A stretch of DNA of 64,000 nt from Thiotrichales bacterium 19S3-11. GTDB lineage: Bacteria > Pseudomonadota > Gammaproteobacteria > Francisellales > Francisellaceae. This document shows, in pieces, positions 1 to 8,777 of the stretch. Position 1 is the stretch's first letter, and each line of letters starts with the position of its first letter. Both the position numbers and the translations under genes were made by a program. The notes under the pieces are model-generated. The model made no database searches and had not been told where the DNA came from. It worked only from the letters and a program-made list of their open reading frames with translations. Location of the stretch: positions 1 to 64,000 of the forward strand of contig JAKJJU010000010.1 of the NCBI GenBank assembly GCA_021713295.1. Direction: 5' to 3'.

Positions 1-71
1 TTTTGTCTATCTATTCGGTGGTCTGGAACTTCATTGAAAAAATCTAAAAATCCTAAGTTGTCTTTGTCCAT
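1..71 (-). CDS. ISAs1-family transposase, N-terminal fragment (window edge)
   Basis: Reading the minus strand from an ATG at 71 gives MDKDNLGFLDFFNEVPDHR and a few more residues before the window ends. This resembles the N-terminal DDE_Tnp_1-associated region of ISAs1/H-repeat transposases, which typically has an 'F..IPDxR' motif followed by a basic residue. Only 23 residues are visible, so it cannot be said whether the gene is intact. The DDE catalytic residues would lie outside the window. Confidence 0.6.
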   Translation of the reverse strand, partial: MDKDNLGFLDFFNEVPDHRIDRQ

Positions 72-145
72 ATCAAAAGCCGTTTATTTATTGATATGTC
101 ACAAAAAAATTGATTTGTCACCTAGTTTTTAGTGAGGTGACCCTG
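1..145 (-). mobile_element. End of an ISAs1-type insertion sequence (partial, runs off the window)
   Basis: The first 23 codons of a transposase are read on the minus strand and leave the window at base 1. Upstream of that start is a non-coding stretch with two near-identical 12-mers (TTGATATGTCAC at 91-102 and TTGATTTGTCAC at 110-121) spaced 19 bp apart, as expected for subterminal transposase sites. The outer end is guessed at 145, where the minus strand reads CAGGGTCACC. The matching other end lies outside the window, so the boundary is inference. Confidence 0.55.
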
Positions 146-229
146 ACTTGTCAGCTTGGTTAGCTTGATGTAATTATAATATTGCTGTTAGACTGAAGGT
201 TAACTTAAAAAATTTAGTTATATAATACA

Positions 230-1723
230 ATGAATCACTATATTTTAACGTTAGATCAAGGAACAACAAGCTCTAGGGCAATTATTTTTGATTACAACGG
301 TCAACTTGTTGATATTTCTCAGAAAGAGTTTACTCAGCATTATCCAAAACCAGGTTGGGTTGAACACGATCCAAATGAGATCTGGTATACGCAAGCATCA
401 GTTGCAGCTGAAGTGATTTCAAAAGCAAATATTAATGGAAAATCAATTGCAGCTGTAGGCATTACAAATCAAAGAGAAACTACAATTGTCTGGGATAAAG
501 ATACTGGAAACCCAATTTATAATGCAATTGTTTGGCAGGATCGGCGCACGGCTGACTTTTGTAATCAGTTGAAAAAAGACTCATCAATCGCGCAAATGAT
601 TAGGGATAAGACAGGGCTTGTAATTGATGCCTATTTTTCTGCCTCTAAGATTAAATGGATTCTAGAGAATGTTCAAGGTGCTCGAGAGAAGGCAAATCAA
701 GGTAAGTTATGTTTTGGTACCGTTGATAGTTGGTTGATGTGGAAGTTTACTAACCAAAAATTACATGCAACCGATGTAACTAATGCTTCTCGAACAATGC
801 TTTTTAATATTCATACATTAACCTGGGATAAGGATTTACTCGCGTTGTTTGATATTCCTGAGTCAATGTTACCTGAAGTTAAACCATCAAGTAGTATTTA
901 TGCTCAGACGCGTACGACCTTATTTTCAAGTAAACTACCAATATCAGGTGTAGCAGGTGACCAGCAAGCAGCCCTTTTTGGACAGATGTGTTTAAAAGAA
1001 GGAATGATTAAAACAACTTATGGCACTGGTTGTTTTTTGATGATGAATACAGGAAATAAACCTAAAAAATCGAATAAACAACTTTTAACAACAGTAGCTT
1101 GGCAGATTGGCAATGAAGTAACTTATGCACTAGAAGGGAGTGTATTTATTGGTGGTGCATTAATTCAGTGGCTGCGTGATGGCTTAGAATTAATTAATAA
1201 TGCAAAAGAGACAGAGAAACTTGCCTTATCGGTTGAAGATAATGCAGATGTTTATATCGTACCAGCATTAACAGGGCTTGGAGCGCCTTATTGGGATCAA
1301 TCTGCTAGAGGCACCATTGTCGGTTTGACTCGTGGTGCAACAAAAGCACATATTGTTCGCGCAGCGCTGGAAGGTATTGATTATCAAGTAACTGATGTTG
1401 TTAATGCTATGAGTGATGATACAGGGCTATCATTATCAGAAATGCGTGTTGATGGTGGTGCTGTTGCAAATAATTTTTTAATGCAGTTTCAAGCAGATAT
1501 TTTACGATTAGATGTTATACGGCCAAAAGTACTTGAAACAACGGCATTAGGTGCCGCTTACTTAGCAGGTTTAGCTGTAGGTTATTGGTCAGATATTGAT
1601 GAATTGCAAGCGATGTGGCAATTAGAACAAAAATTTCAAGCGCAGATGGATGAAACTATGGCTCAAGCGTATTTATCGCGTTGGCATCAAGCGCTAGAAC
1701 GCTCAAAAGGCTGGCAGGTATAA
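230..1723 (+). CDS. glpK: Glycerol kinase
   Basis: This enzyme phosphorylates glycerol to sn-glycerol-3-phosphate with ATP in the cytoplasm (FGGY carbohydrate kinase family). The protein is 497 residues, the usual length for GlpK. It opens with the phosphate-binding strand [14 protein letters not shown] (residues 8-21) and has [10 protein letters not shown], the catalytic-base region [13 protein letters not shown], and the C-terminal ATP-site motif [18 protein letters not shown]. The start is chosen because it puts the FGGY motif at its normal position; there is no strong Shine-Dalgarno. An aquaglyceroporin is encoded at 53395, far from here, so glpF and glpK are not an operon in this genome. 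A TATAAT at 175-180 may be the -10 box. Confidence 0.97.
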   Translation: MNHYILTLDQGTTSSRAIIFDYNGQLVDISQKEFTQHYPKPGWVEHDPNEIWYTQASVAAEVISKANINGKSIAAVGITNQRETTIVWDKDTGNPIYNAIVWQDRRTADFCNQLKKDSSIAQMIRDKTGLVIDAYFSASKIKWILENVQGAREKANQGKLCFGTVDSWLMWKFTNQKLHATDVTNASRTMLFNIHTLTWDKDLLALFDIPESMLPEVKPSSSIYAQTRTTLFSSKLPISGVAGDQQAALFGQMCLKEGMIKTTYGTGCFLMMNTGNKPKKSNKQLLTTVAWQIGNEVTYALEGSVFIGGALIQWLRDGLELINNAKETEKLALSVEDNADVYIVPALTGLGAPYWDQSARGTIVGLTRGATKAHIVRAALEGIDYQVTDVVNAMSDDTGLSLSEMRVDGGAVANNFLMQFQADILRLDVIRPKVLETTALGAAYLAGLAVGYWSDIDELQAMWQLEQKFQAQMDETMAQAYLSRWHQALERSKGWQV

Positions 1724-1739
1724 TATTAGGTATTCTTTT

Positions 1740-2675
1740 TTAAGAAAAAATATTTTTACTTGGCTGCCAGTTGTTCAAAGTAGCTTTTGCACCTTTAGCA
1801 TTAGTTAACCATGGGCATGGGTGATCTTTAGCATCTATTTGACTGCAGAAAAATACAACGGTATTATCTGCATCAACATATTTAAAACCAATACCAGTAT
1901 CACAAGTTATTCGTAATGTAGTATTTGAGTAGTAGCATTTACGCGTTGTTTTGCTAAAGTTGAACGTAAACGGTGCTTGGCTAGAATCTAACTCAGTATC
2001 TGATGAATTGTTGATAGTTTTACCAAAGCCGTTTGTAACATTTAGGCTGCCAAGTCCAATATCTTGAACTTTAAAGTTTGCTAATTGTTTTGCCCCTGGA
2101 GTGTATCCAATAGTAAGGTCATAGGTTGATCCACCATGCATTTTTTGAAAACTTCCTTTGCAATCTATAGAGTCGCATAATGCTTGATCTAGAAAAGTGC
2201 TGCCGTTATCAAGATCTGGTGCAGTTGCTGTAACCTCACTCCACCAATAGTTACCATTTGGTTTTAGTTCATGATCTAGTTTGATCGTGGTTATTTTATC
2301 CGGAGATGAAGGTGAAGCCATTTTTACAAGTAAAAATAGAACTTTTGGATTGCCGTTGCAAATCACACCTTTGTGACTGTGAAATATATTATTATCATCC
2401 GAAAATGTAATTTTTTCGATACCTCCTTTTTCTATTGTAATTGGGAAAATAGTGGCATCAGGGGGTGGGTTAGGGTCACTAGGCTCTGGTTTAATAGTGT
2501 CATCTTTGATGCAGATATTATCAGTACTTTTGGATATCTTAATTTTACCATTGGTATTGTTTGTAATATTTATAGTAAAGTTAGCTTCGGCAAATGCTGA
2601 ATTAAAAACAGAGCATAAACCAATAGCAGTGATAAAATATAAAAACACTAATTCAAGACGTCTAATTAAAATCAT
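1740..2675 (-). CDS. Secreted Cys-rich protein, paralog A of a three-member family
   Basis: The 311-residue protein starts with a signal peptide (LVFLYFITAIGLCSVFNSAFA) and is otherwise soluble and rich in Thr, Asn and Ser. It is paralogous to the proteins at 30678 and 31755. All three share the block IGLGS/D..VTNG(F/Y)GK, a C-terminal FxC(S/Q)Q...CPW(L/I)T motif, and eight cysteines in the same order, which suggests four disulfides and an exported beta-rich fold. The start at 2675 is preferred over a TTG at 2690 because it follows a G6 tract spaced 4 nt from the ATG, the same arrangement as in the paralogs. No known domain is recognised, so the function is unknown. Confidence 0.75.
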   Translation of the reverse strand: MILIRRLELVFLYFITAIGLCSVFNSAFAEANFTINITNNTNGKIKISKSTDNICIKDDTIKPEPSDPNPPPDATIFPITIEKGGIEKITFSDDNNIFHSHKGVICNGNPKVLFLLVKMASPSSPDKITTIKLDHELKPNGNYWWSEVTATAPDLDNGSTFLDQALCDSIDCKGSFQKMHGGSTYDLTIGYTPGAKQLANFKVQDIGLGSLNVTNGFGKTINNSSDTELDSSQAPFTFNFSKTTRKCYYSNTTLRITCDTGIGFKYVDADNTVVFFCSQIDAKDHPCPWLTNAKGAKATLNNWQPSKNIFS

Positions 2676-2679
2676 AATT

Positions 2680-2685
2680 CCCCCC
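2680..2685 (-). promoter_or_regulatory. G6 Shine-Dalgarno of secreted paralog A
   Basis: On the minus strand GGGGGG is followed by AATT and then ATG, which decides the start at 2675. A run of six G is rare in this AT-rich sequence, and the two paralogs have the same run before their starts. Confidence 0.6.
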
Positions 2686-2812
2686 ACCAATTAAAATTTA
2701 GTTTAAAGTACGCTCACTGTGTAAAATCATAATAAATTATTATAAATCACACTTAAGCAAACCAATTCTAATATAATCTTGCTTTAATAATCAAGTTAAA
2801 TTTATAAAAAAT

Positions 2813-2849
2813 TACGTTATAGCATTAATTTTTAATTTCTTATAACGTA
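2813..2849. promoter_or_regulatory. Inverted repeat TACGTTATA / TATAACGTA in a divergent promoter region
   Basis: TACGTTATA at 2813-2821 and its exact reverse complement at 2841-2849 are separated by 19 nt. They lie in the 253-nt gap between the divergent secreted paralog A and the Ca2+/Na+ antiporter, where an operator is expected. The spacing would place the half-sites about three helical turns apart. The regulator is unknown. Confidence 0.35.
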
Positions 2850-2928
2850 TATTTATGTATTATGTGTTTAGTATCGCTCTGTTTTATCTTACTATTAGAG
2901 CATATAAAAATTTAATAATCTGCTTGAT

Positions 2929-3873
2929 ATGTTATTTGCAAGTTTAGCAATTTTATTTGGTTTGTTACTATTAGTTCTGAGTGCTGATCGATTTGTTGTT
3001 GGTGCAGTTATGCTTGCTGAGATTTTTCAAATATCGCCGTTAGTTATTGGTATTTTTATCCTTGGCTTTGGTACTTCTTTGCCTGAAATAGTTATTTCTG
3101 CTTTTGCAGCTTTTGAAGATAAGTCCTCTATGGCAATAGGTAATGCAATAGGCTCAAATATTGCTAATATTGGCCTTGTAATTGGTGTTGCTGCTGTTGT
3201 TAGGCCGATTAAAGTAGACGCTAATATACTCTATAAAGATTTTATGATTCTAATTGGCATTAGTGTATTGTTAGTTTGGATGCTATGGAATCTTACCTTA
3301 TCAAGATTAGATGGTATTATTTTACTTATTATTTTTGGCTTTATAATGACTGTAAAGTTTTATAGGAGTAAAGTGACTGCATCTAAACTGAAAGATAAAT
3401 CAAAGGAGCCTTCTAAGCAGAATTTAGTTAAAAGTATACTTTATATTGTTTTGGGACTTATTTTATTAATTATTAGCGCAAAAATTTTGATATGGGGTGC
3501 TAGTAGTATTGGTAAACGACTAGGAATGAGTGATCTTGCAATTGGCCTTACGATTATTGCTATTGGTACTTCTTTACCAGAGTTAGCTACTTCAGCTGTT
3601 GCGGCATTAAAAAAGCAGCATGATTTAGCTTTAGGTAATATTATTGGTTCAAATATATTTAATACATTAATGGTTGTTGGCATTACTGTATTGATTTCAC
3701 CAGCAATTTTAAATCAATTAGTTTTATATCGAGATGCACTTTATATGGTTATTTTAACTTTATGCTTATTTTTATTTACTTTGATTGGTAAGAATAAGAT
3801 TAATCGCTATCAGGGCGCTATTTTTCTAATCAGTTATTTTATCTATATTTATAGCTTATTTTATTATGTGTAG
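2929..3873 (+). CDS. Ca2+/Na+ (or K+-dependent) antiporter, YrbG-like
   Basis: This is an inner-membrane cation antiporter of the CaCA superfamily, 314 residues with about ten hydrophobic segments. The two inverted alpha repeats that form the ion site are both visible: GFGTSLPEIVISA with GNAIGSNIANIGLV in the first half, and AIGTSLPELATSA with GNIIGSNIFNTLMVV in the second. Each keeps the conserved GTSLPE acidic residue and the GSNI(A/F)N asparagine, so it should be functional. The ion specificity (Ca2+/H+ or Na+/Ca2+) cannot be read from sequence. It is a single-gene unit, with no strong Shine-Dalgarno before the ATG. Confidence 0.9.
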   Translation: MLFASLAILFGLLLLVLSADRFVVGAVMLAEIFQISPLVIGIFILGFGTSLPEIVISAFAAFEDKSSMAIGNAIGSNIANIGLVIGVAAVVRPIKVDANILYKDFMILIGISVLLVWMLWNLTLSRLDGIILLIIFGFIMTVKFYRSKVTASKLKDKSKEPSKQNLVKSILYIVLGLILLIISAKILIWGASSIGKRLGMSDLAIGLTIIAIGTSLPELATSAVAALKKQHDLALGNIIGSNIFNTLMVVGITVLISPAILNQLVLYRDALYMVILTLCLFLFTLIGKNKINRYQGAIFLISYFIYIYSLFYYV

Positions 3874-3983
3874 AGAGGCTGAGGCTATTGATATTTCAAT
3901 TAAAACTGGTTATTTAATAGGAAAGACTTTATATAAATTAAGATCATCTATAGATATGTTGATTTGTTATATCAGGAGCTATT

Positions 3984-4775
3984 GTGAATTGTAAAAAATT
4001 AGTTGGTTTTATGTTTGTAACACCAATCGTTATACTATTAAGCCATTATTTAGCAGTATATCCACATGAGTTTGCGCATTCGTTTATGGCATGGGCATTA
4101 GGTTTTAAACATAATCCATTTGTCATCGACTTTGGTGGCACAAGTTGGTTAAATATATTGTTATTAATCAATATTGATGAAAACGTTAATTATCAGTTTT
4201 TAGTTAGTCATGGGCATCTATATGCAATGGCATTAATTGCTTTTGCAGGGCCAGGTATAGCAAATGGTTTCTTGTATGTTCTTTCTTTAATTCTTTTAAA
4301 TTTAAAAGCGTTATATAAGCATAAAATTGTTTATTACTTTATTTTCTGGTTTAATTTTATGAATCTATGTAATTTTTATGATTATATTCCAATTCGGACC
4401 TTAACCAATCATGGAGATATAGCTCATTTCACTATTGGTTTAGGTGTATCACCTTGGTGGGTATACATTATTGGCTGTTATATTGTTTTTCTGTTAATTT
4501 GGTTCTTTTTTACTCGAACATTAATGAAAACAGTTGCGGTATTAGGTTTTAGTGAAAGCTTTACGATTAAGCTAATGTTGAGCGTATTATGCATTGTACT
4601 TTTATTTGGCTATTTTGCATTACCTGGTATTTTATCGAATTATGGTCAATTATCATTTTTAATTTCAATTAGTTCAATATCAGCAATACCGGGAATTATA
4701 TTTGCGACTTGGCCAGTTAGAATTTGGGTAAAACAAAGGTTAGAATTTTATATTAGTAAAGTGAAAAGAGCTTAA
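3984..4775 (+). CDS. Integral membrane protein with HExxH motif (M50-like putative protease)
   Basis: The 263-residue protein has six or seven hydrophobic segments. An HEFAH motif sits at the end of the first membrane segment (YPHEFAHSFMAWALG), as in site-2-type intramembrane metalloproteases. A second polar patch within the membrane region, DYIPIRTLTNHGDIAHF, could supply the third metal ligand through its Asp, although the usual NxxPxxxLDG form is not present. The GTG start is supported by GGAG about 7 nt upstream. It ends in a 4-nt overlap with the convergent msrBA gene. A typical M50 protease is encoded separately at 33871. Protease activity is inference. Confidence 0.55.
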   Translation: MNCKKLVGFMFVTPIVILLSHYLAVYPHEFAHSFMAWALGFKHNPFVIDFGGTSWLNILLLINIDENVNYQFLVSHGHLYAMALIAFAGPGIANGFLYVLSLILLNLKALYKHKIVYYFIFWFNFMNLCNFYDYIPIRTLTNHGDIAHFTIGLGVSPWWVYIIGCYIVFLLIWFFFTRTLMKTVAVLGFSESFTIKLMLSVLCIVLLFGYFALPGILSNYGQLSFLISISSISAIPGIIFATWPVRIWVKQRLEFYISKVKRA

Positions 4776-5629
4776 TCAAAACGCTTGGTATAGCGATGAC
4801 AATAGGGTGTTTTTCCAGTTTTTATATAATAGGCTTGATGGTAATCTTCTGCTGGCCAAAAAACCGTAGCTTTAACCAGCTCGGTAACAATATCAAAGCC
4901 TTTATTTCTAAGGATATTTAATAGATCTTTTGCGGTTTGTTTTTGAGTATCATTAAAGTAAAAAATAATACTTTTGTATTGTTCACCAATATCAGGGCCC
5001 TGACCATCCCGTTGTGTTGGATCATGGATTTCAAGAAATAACTTAGCTAGCTTTCTAAAGCTTGTTTTATTTGGATCATAAACACAACGGACAGCTTCAA
5101 TATGGCCAGTCGTACCTTGACAGACCTCTTGATAAGATGGGTTATTTGTTTTACCTGCTGTATAGCCTACCTCAGTAATTAATACACCTTCTTGTTGTTT
5201 TAATAAGTGCTCAACGCCCCAAAAGCAGCCGCCAGCAAAAATAGCTTCTTCGGTATCAACAACTTCAACATTTTCAACAAATTCAACCGATAATGAGTTA
5301 ACACAATGACGTAGATTTTTTTCTGTATAACCTTCATCGTGAAAAACGTGTCCCAAATGACCATCACAGCGATTACATAAAATTTCAGTGCGCCGACCAT
5401 CAGCATCAGGTTGTCGCTTAATAGCGTTAGTCATTTCATCATCAAAACTTGGCCAGCCACAGCTTGATATAAATTTTGAGTCAGACCTAAATAAGGCTAG
5501 GCCACACCTACGACAGAGGTATGTCCCTTTGGCATCAAGCAAATTATAGTTGCCGCTGTTAGGAGGTTCTGTTCCTTTATCAATTAGAATATTACGCAAA
5601 ATTGGAGTCAGCGTATCTGTTTTATCCAT
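4772..5629 (-). CDS. msrBA: Methionine sulfoxide reductase B-A fusion
   Basis: This bifunctional enzyme reduces both R- and S-methionine sulfoxide in proteins. The MsrB domain is N-terminal (about residues 5-118). It has the zinc CxxC pairs in CRRCG and CNRCDGHLGHVF, the SCGWPSFDDE motif and the catalytic Cys in RHCVNSLSVEF. The MsrA domain follows (about 128-285) with its catalytic Cys in FAGGCFWGVEHL and the conserved GYTAGKTNNPSYQEVC. No signal peptide is visible, so it should be cytoplasmic. The B-then-A order differs from the thioredoxin-A-B order of the Neisseria PilB protein. It is separated from pepD by a short gap on the same strand and may be co-transcribed with it. Confidence 0.96.
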   Translation of the reverse strand: MDKTDTLTPILRNILIDKGTEPPNSGNYNLLDAKGTYLCRRCGLALFRSDSKFISSCGWPSFDDEMTNAIKRQPDADGRRTEILCNRCDGHLGHVFHDEGYTEKNLRHCVNSLSVEFVENVEVVDTEEAIFAGGCFWGVEHLLKQQEGVLITEVGYTAGKTNNPSYQEVCQGTTGHIEAVRCVYDPNKTSFRKLAKLFLEIHDPTQRDGQGPDIGEQYKSIIFYFNDTQKQTAKDLLNILRNKGFDIVTELVKATVFWPAEDYHQAYYIKTGKTPYCHRYTKRFD

Positions 5630-5662
5630 ATCTATTTCTCACCATTGATAATAATTACGTTC

Positions 5663-7156
5663 TTAAGCTGTCACTGCTTCTAGTTGATTTTGTGTTAGTG
5701 GCTTTTTTTCATTAGCAAACGCCTTAAGGAGATTTTTCAATAAATCATAGCACTGTAATGTTGTCGGTATATTTAAGCGTTCTTCTGGTGAATGCGCACC
5801 TCTAATATCTGGGCCAAATGAAATCATTTGCATATTAGGGTATTTACCATTGATAATACCACATTCAAGGCCTGCATGAATTGCAGCAACCTGCGCTTGC
5901 GCATTAAATGTCTCTTGGTAGACTGCCAGTGCCTTTTTTACTATGTCACTGTGTGGATTAGGCTGCCAGCCAGGGTAAGCTTCGTCATGATTAACCTGAG
6001 CATTAGCGAGTTGAGCAATACTGCTGATATGTTGACGTTGAGCTTGTAGTTTTGACATTACAGAGCTTCTAGTAGATAGCGTGATTAGAAATTGGCGGCT
6101 GTCGCTATTAAATTTAACTGAGGCTAAATTTGATGAGGTTTCAACTAGATCAGCGATATGATGATCCATTGATACCACACCATGTGGTAGAGCTTCAATT
6201 AGATTTAAAAGCGTGTTTTGGCTCGATAGCCTAACATACTCTTGCGGTAGTTCTTTCAGTGGCGTAATATCTAATGATAGTTTAGGCTCAATGGTTGAAA
6301 GTTCTTTTTCAATGATAGTAAATGTTTGTTTAATGCATTGAATTTCTTTATCTTTTTGGTTTGGCTCAAATAAGATATTGGCTACTGCCTCGCGTGGAAT
6401 AGCGTTTCTTAAGTTGCCACCTTCAAAGCTTGCAAGCTTTGCGTGAGGGATCGAGCGTAAAATACGCCCTAGAATTTTAAGTGCATTACCGTGTTGCTTA
6501 TGAATATCAACGCCTGAATGGCCACCTTTAAGGCCGCTGATTTTAAGCTGATATGCCTGATCATTTAGATTACTTTTTACTGATTCAACCGATAAATTAA
6601 TCAAACTGTCGCCACCGCCGGCGCAACCGATACAAAATTCCCCCCAGCTTTCAGAGTCAATATTAAGCATATAGCGAGCGCTTAGAATGTTTGGGTCTAA
6701 ATTTCTAGCCCCTACGAGACCTTTTTCTTCAGTAGCAGTTAACAAGATTTCCATAGGGCCGTGAATTACATTAGGATCAGTTGCTGCTGCCATCATCAGT
6801 GCAACACCAATACCATTATCAGCGCCTAGTGTTGTACCATTGGCTCTAATCCAGTCACCATCACGGTATACATTAATGGCATCACTATCAAAATTGAAAT
6901 CAATATCGGAGTGCTTTTCACAGACCATGTCTAAGTGTCCTTGTGCAGCAACTACTTCTCTATCTTCGTAGCCACAGGTTGCTGGAACATAGATTACTAG
7001 ATTATGTGCTTGATCTTCAGTTATTTTAAATTGATTTTTATTTGCCCATTGATAAATGAATTCTCGAATTGCTTTTTCTTTAAAGGAAGGGCGAGGGATT
7101 TGTCTGATTTGGTCAAATAAAGTCCAAACATTGGGATAATCTAAATCTGTAAACAT
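5663..7156 (-). CDS. pepD: Cytosol non-specific dipeptidase (aminoacyl-histidine dipeptidase, M20)
   Basis: This is a 497-residue peptidase D of family M20C that hydrolyses Xaa-His and other dipeptides in the cytosol. The metal-site motifs are present: AAQGHLDMVCEK (His and Asp), GTTLGADNGIGVALMM (bridging Asp), TATEEKGLVGA (catalytic Glu-Glu), NIDSESWGEF and, near the C-terminus, IHAGLECGII and SFGPDIRGAHSPEE. The length is close to E. coli PepD. It lies just upstream of msrBA in the same direction. Confidence 0.96.
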   Translation of the reverse strand: MFTDLDYPNVWTLFDQIRQIPRPSFKEKAIREFIYQWANKNQFKITEDQAHNLVIYVPATCGYEDREVVAAQGHLDMVCEKHSDIDFNFDSDAINVYRDGDWIRANGTTLGADNGIGVALMMAAATDPNVIHGPMEILLTATEEKGLVGARNLDPNILSARYMLNIDSESWGEFCIGCAGGGDSLINLSVESVKSNLNDQAYQLKISGLKGGHSGVDIHKQHGNALKILGRILRSIPHAKLASFEGGNLRNAIPREAVANILFEPNQKDKEIQCIKQTFTIIEKELSTIEPKLSLDITPLKELPQEYVRLSSQNTLLNLIEALPHGVVSMDHHIADLVETSSNLASVKFNSDSRQFLITLSTRSSVMSKLQAQRQHISSIAQLANAQVNHDEAYPGWQPNPHSDIVKKALAVYQETFNAQAQVAAIHAGLECGIINGKYPNMQMISFGPDIRGAHSPEERLNIPTTLQCYDLLKNLLKAFANEKKPLTQNQLEAVTA

Positions 7157-7302
7157 TGGTAGTATGCCTTAAATTAATTTGATAATAATAGCTTATATCA
7201 GAAGTTATATAAGCATTTAATAAACCATAAGTTATGCTTAATTGCAATTGCTTTGATGTTAAGTTTTATTTCTAGGTACCAAAATAGTATTATAATGGAT
7301 TG

Positions 7303-8625
7303 CTAGTTAACTACATTGATAAGCTGAAATTTTTCTCCTTTTGCTTCTCGAGAGAGTTGTTCAACACGCTGTGCTTTAACTCCAACAGAAGTATCGGCTT
7401 CTTTCACTTTCAAAATATCATAGAAGTTACTTTCTACATGATTGGATATGTCTTCTTCTGAGGTATAATAAATTTTAATTTGATTGTTTTGGATTACGAA
7501 CTGAAAAGAAATCATATCTGCGACGTAAAATTCTTCAAATAATGAAGGATGAATTGTATCAGCTTGACCATGATTATTAATGATTTCAACAGCGTGATTT
7601 AATCTGCAATCTGATAATTCAAGTTTAGGGTATTTTTCAAATACGCCTGCAGGGGTTAGGCTACCTAAATCTTCCATTTTATAATTTATGATAGGTAAGA
7701 CATGGTTAGACAGATTAGTAATACAGATATTACCTATATTCGTTGTTGTTTGATCGTTATTAGTTGTGCTAAGTATATTCAGATCATCAAAAATATCGAA
7801 TGTGCTATGCTGTTGTTGTGCACCGATTAAAAGTCCTTCAGATGCCATATAAAGATTAGTTGCTCTGATATGCCAAGCTTTTTCGATGACATTAGCATCA
7901 TTTTCAAATAGCGGCTCACCAGAGGTGAAAATTCGTTCTGGCTTAATATTAAGCTTGCCGGCTAATTGCATTCTGGCTAAATCACCGATAATCAGAGCAT
8001 AACCGCCTAATTGATGGGGTTGATATATTTCTAATTGATGCGCTATTTTTTCTATTGATTCTGAGACGCAGTAAAGCTTGACTTCAAAAAAAGAATTATC
8101 ACCACTTCTTGAGAATCCAGCACCACAAAATCGACCTTCTGCTGCTAGTATTACAGCACAGCGTGTAATGCCAGCTCGTAGTTTTGGTTTTAAAGCTCTA
8201 GTAACAGAGGCAGCCCAGGCTTTTGACCAGCTAGCTTTGCTCCATGGGAAAATTCCTTGCTCGCCTGATGTTCCTGAAGTATGCACAATGTGATATTTAT
8301 TTAAGTAAAGCTCATCATAATTTTTATTATTATCTATCCAGTTAGCCAAGTGTGCTTTTTTGATTTTGGTGTCGGTAACAGCAATATCAAAGTTTTCCAT
8401 TAATAGGGTTTTATCAACATAGGGTAAGTCTTTGACTGTTAATTCATTTAAATCTTTTTCGCTAATGCCATGCATTTTCCAATAGTCCCGATAAAATAAG
8501 CTTTTATTCCAAGTATGATGGATGATATGGTTAAATCTATTATTTACAATTGACTTGTGTTTTTGTGGTTTACTTTTATTTTGAATATAAGTTTTAACTA
8601 ATTCTTTTGTATTATATATATTCAT
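7303..8625 (-). CDS. Adenylate-forming enzyme, phenylacetate-CoA ligase-like
   Basis: The 440-residue protein belongs to the ANL adenylate-forming superfamily. The nucleotide-binding loop is seen as HTSGTSGEQGIFPWS (around residue 115), and the PaaK-type motif FTSGEPLFENDANVIEKAW follows, then the YKMEDLG aspartate region. It most resembles PaaK/coenzyme F390 synthetase-type ligases, which activate a carboxylate as acyl-AMP and often transfer it to CoA. The substrate is unknown, and no phenylacetate genes are nearby. It is divergent from an O-methyltransferase gene across a 152-nt gap, which could mean joint regulation in a small tailoring pathway. Confidence 0.75.
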   Translation of the reverse strand: MNIYNTKELVKTYIQNKSKPQKHKSIVNNRFNHIIHHTWNKSLFYRDYWKMHGISEKDLNELTVKDLPYVDKTLLMENFDIAVTDTKIKKAHLANWIDNNKNYDELYLNKYHIVHTSGTSGEQGIFPWSKASWSKAWAASVTRALKPKLRAGITRCAVILAAEGRFCGAGFSRSGDNSFFEVKLYCVSESIEKIAHQLEIYQPHQLGGYALIIGDLARMQLAGKLNIKPERIFTSGEPLFENDANVIEKAWHIRATNLYMASEGLLIGAQQQHSTFDIFDDLNILSTTNNDQTTTNIGNICITNLSNHVLPIINYKMEDLGSLTPAGVFEKYPKLELSDCRLNHAVEIINNHGQADTIHPSLFEEFYVADMISFQFVIQNNQIKIYYTSEEDISNHVESNFYDILKVKEADTSVGVKAQRVEQLSREAKGEKFQLINVVN

Positions 8626-8777
8626 AACTGAAAGTCCTTTTTTGCTAATGAAAAATTCCGTTATTAAAACTTATTAGTAGAAGGGTGTTATATAATCAAG
8701 TGTTGTGCAATGAAAAACGATAAAGTATTTTAAAGAAAGCAAAAGATGACAAAATAGAATAAGGAGTGACTCATATT

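Noticed and set aside
1724-1760. T/A-rich hairpin after glpK as terminator
   Set aside because: The stem would be only A-T pairs within a run of T and A, not convincing.
2452-2694. 80-codon plus-strand ORF with hydrophobic stretches
   Set aside because: It lies fully antisense to secreted paralog A, whose signal peptide, ribosome site and family conservation are clear.
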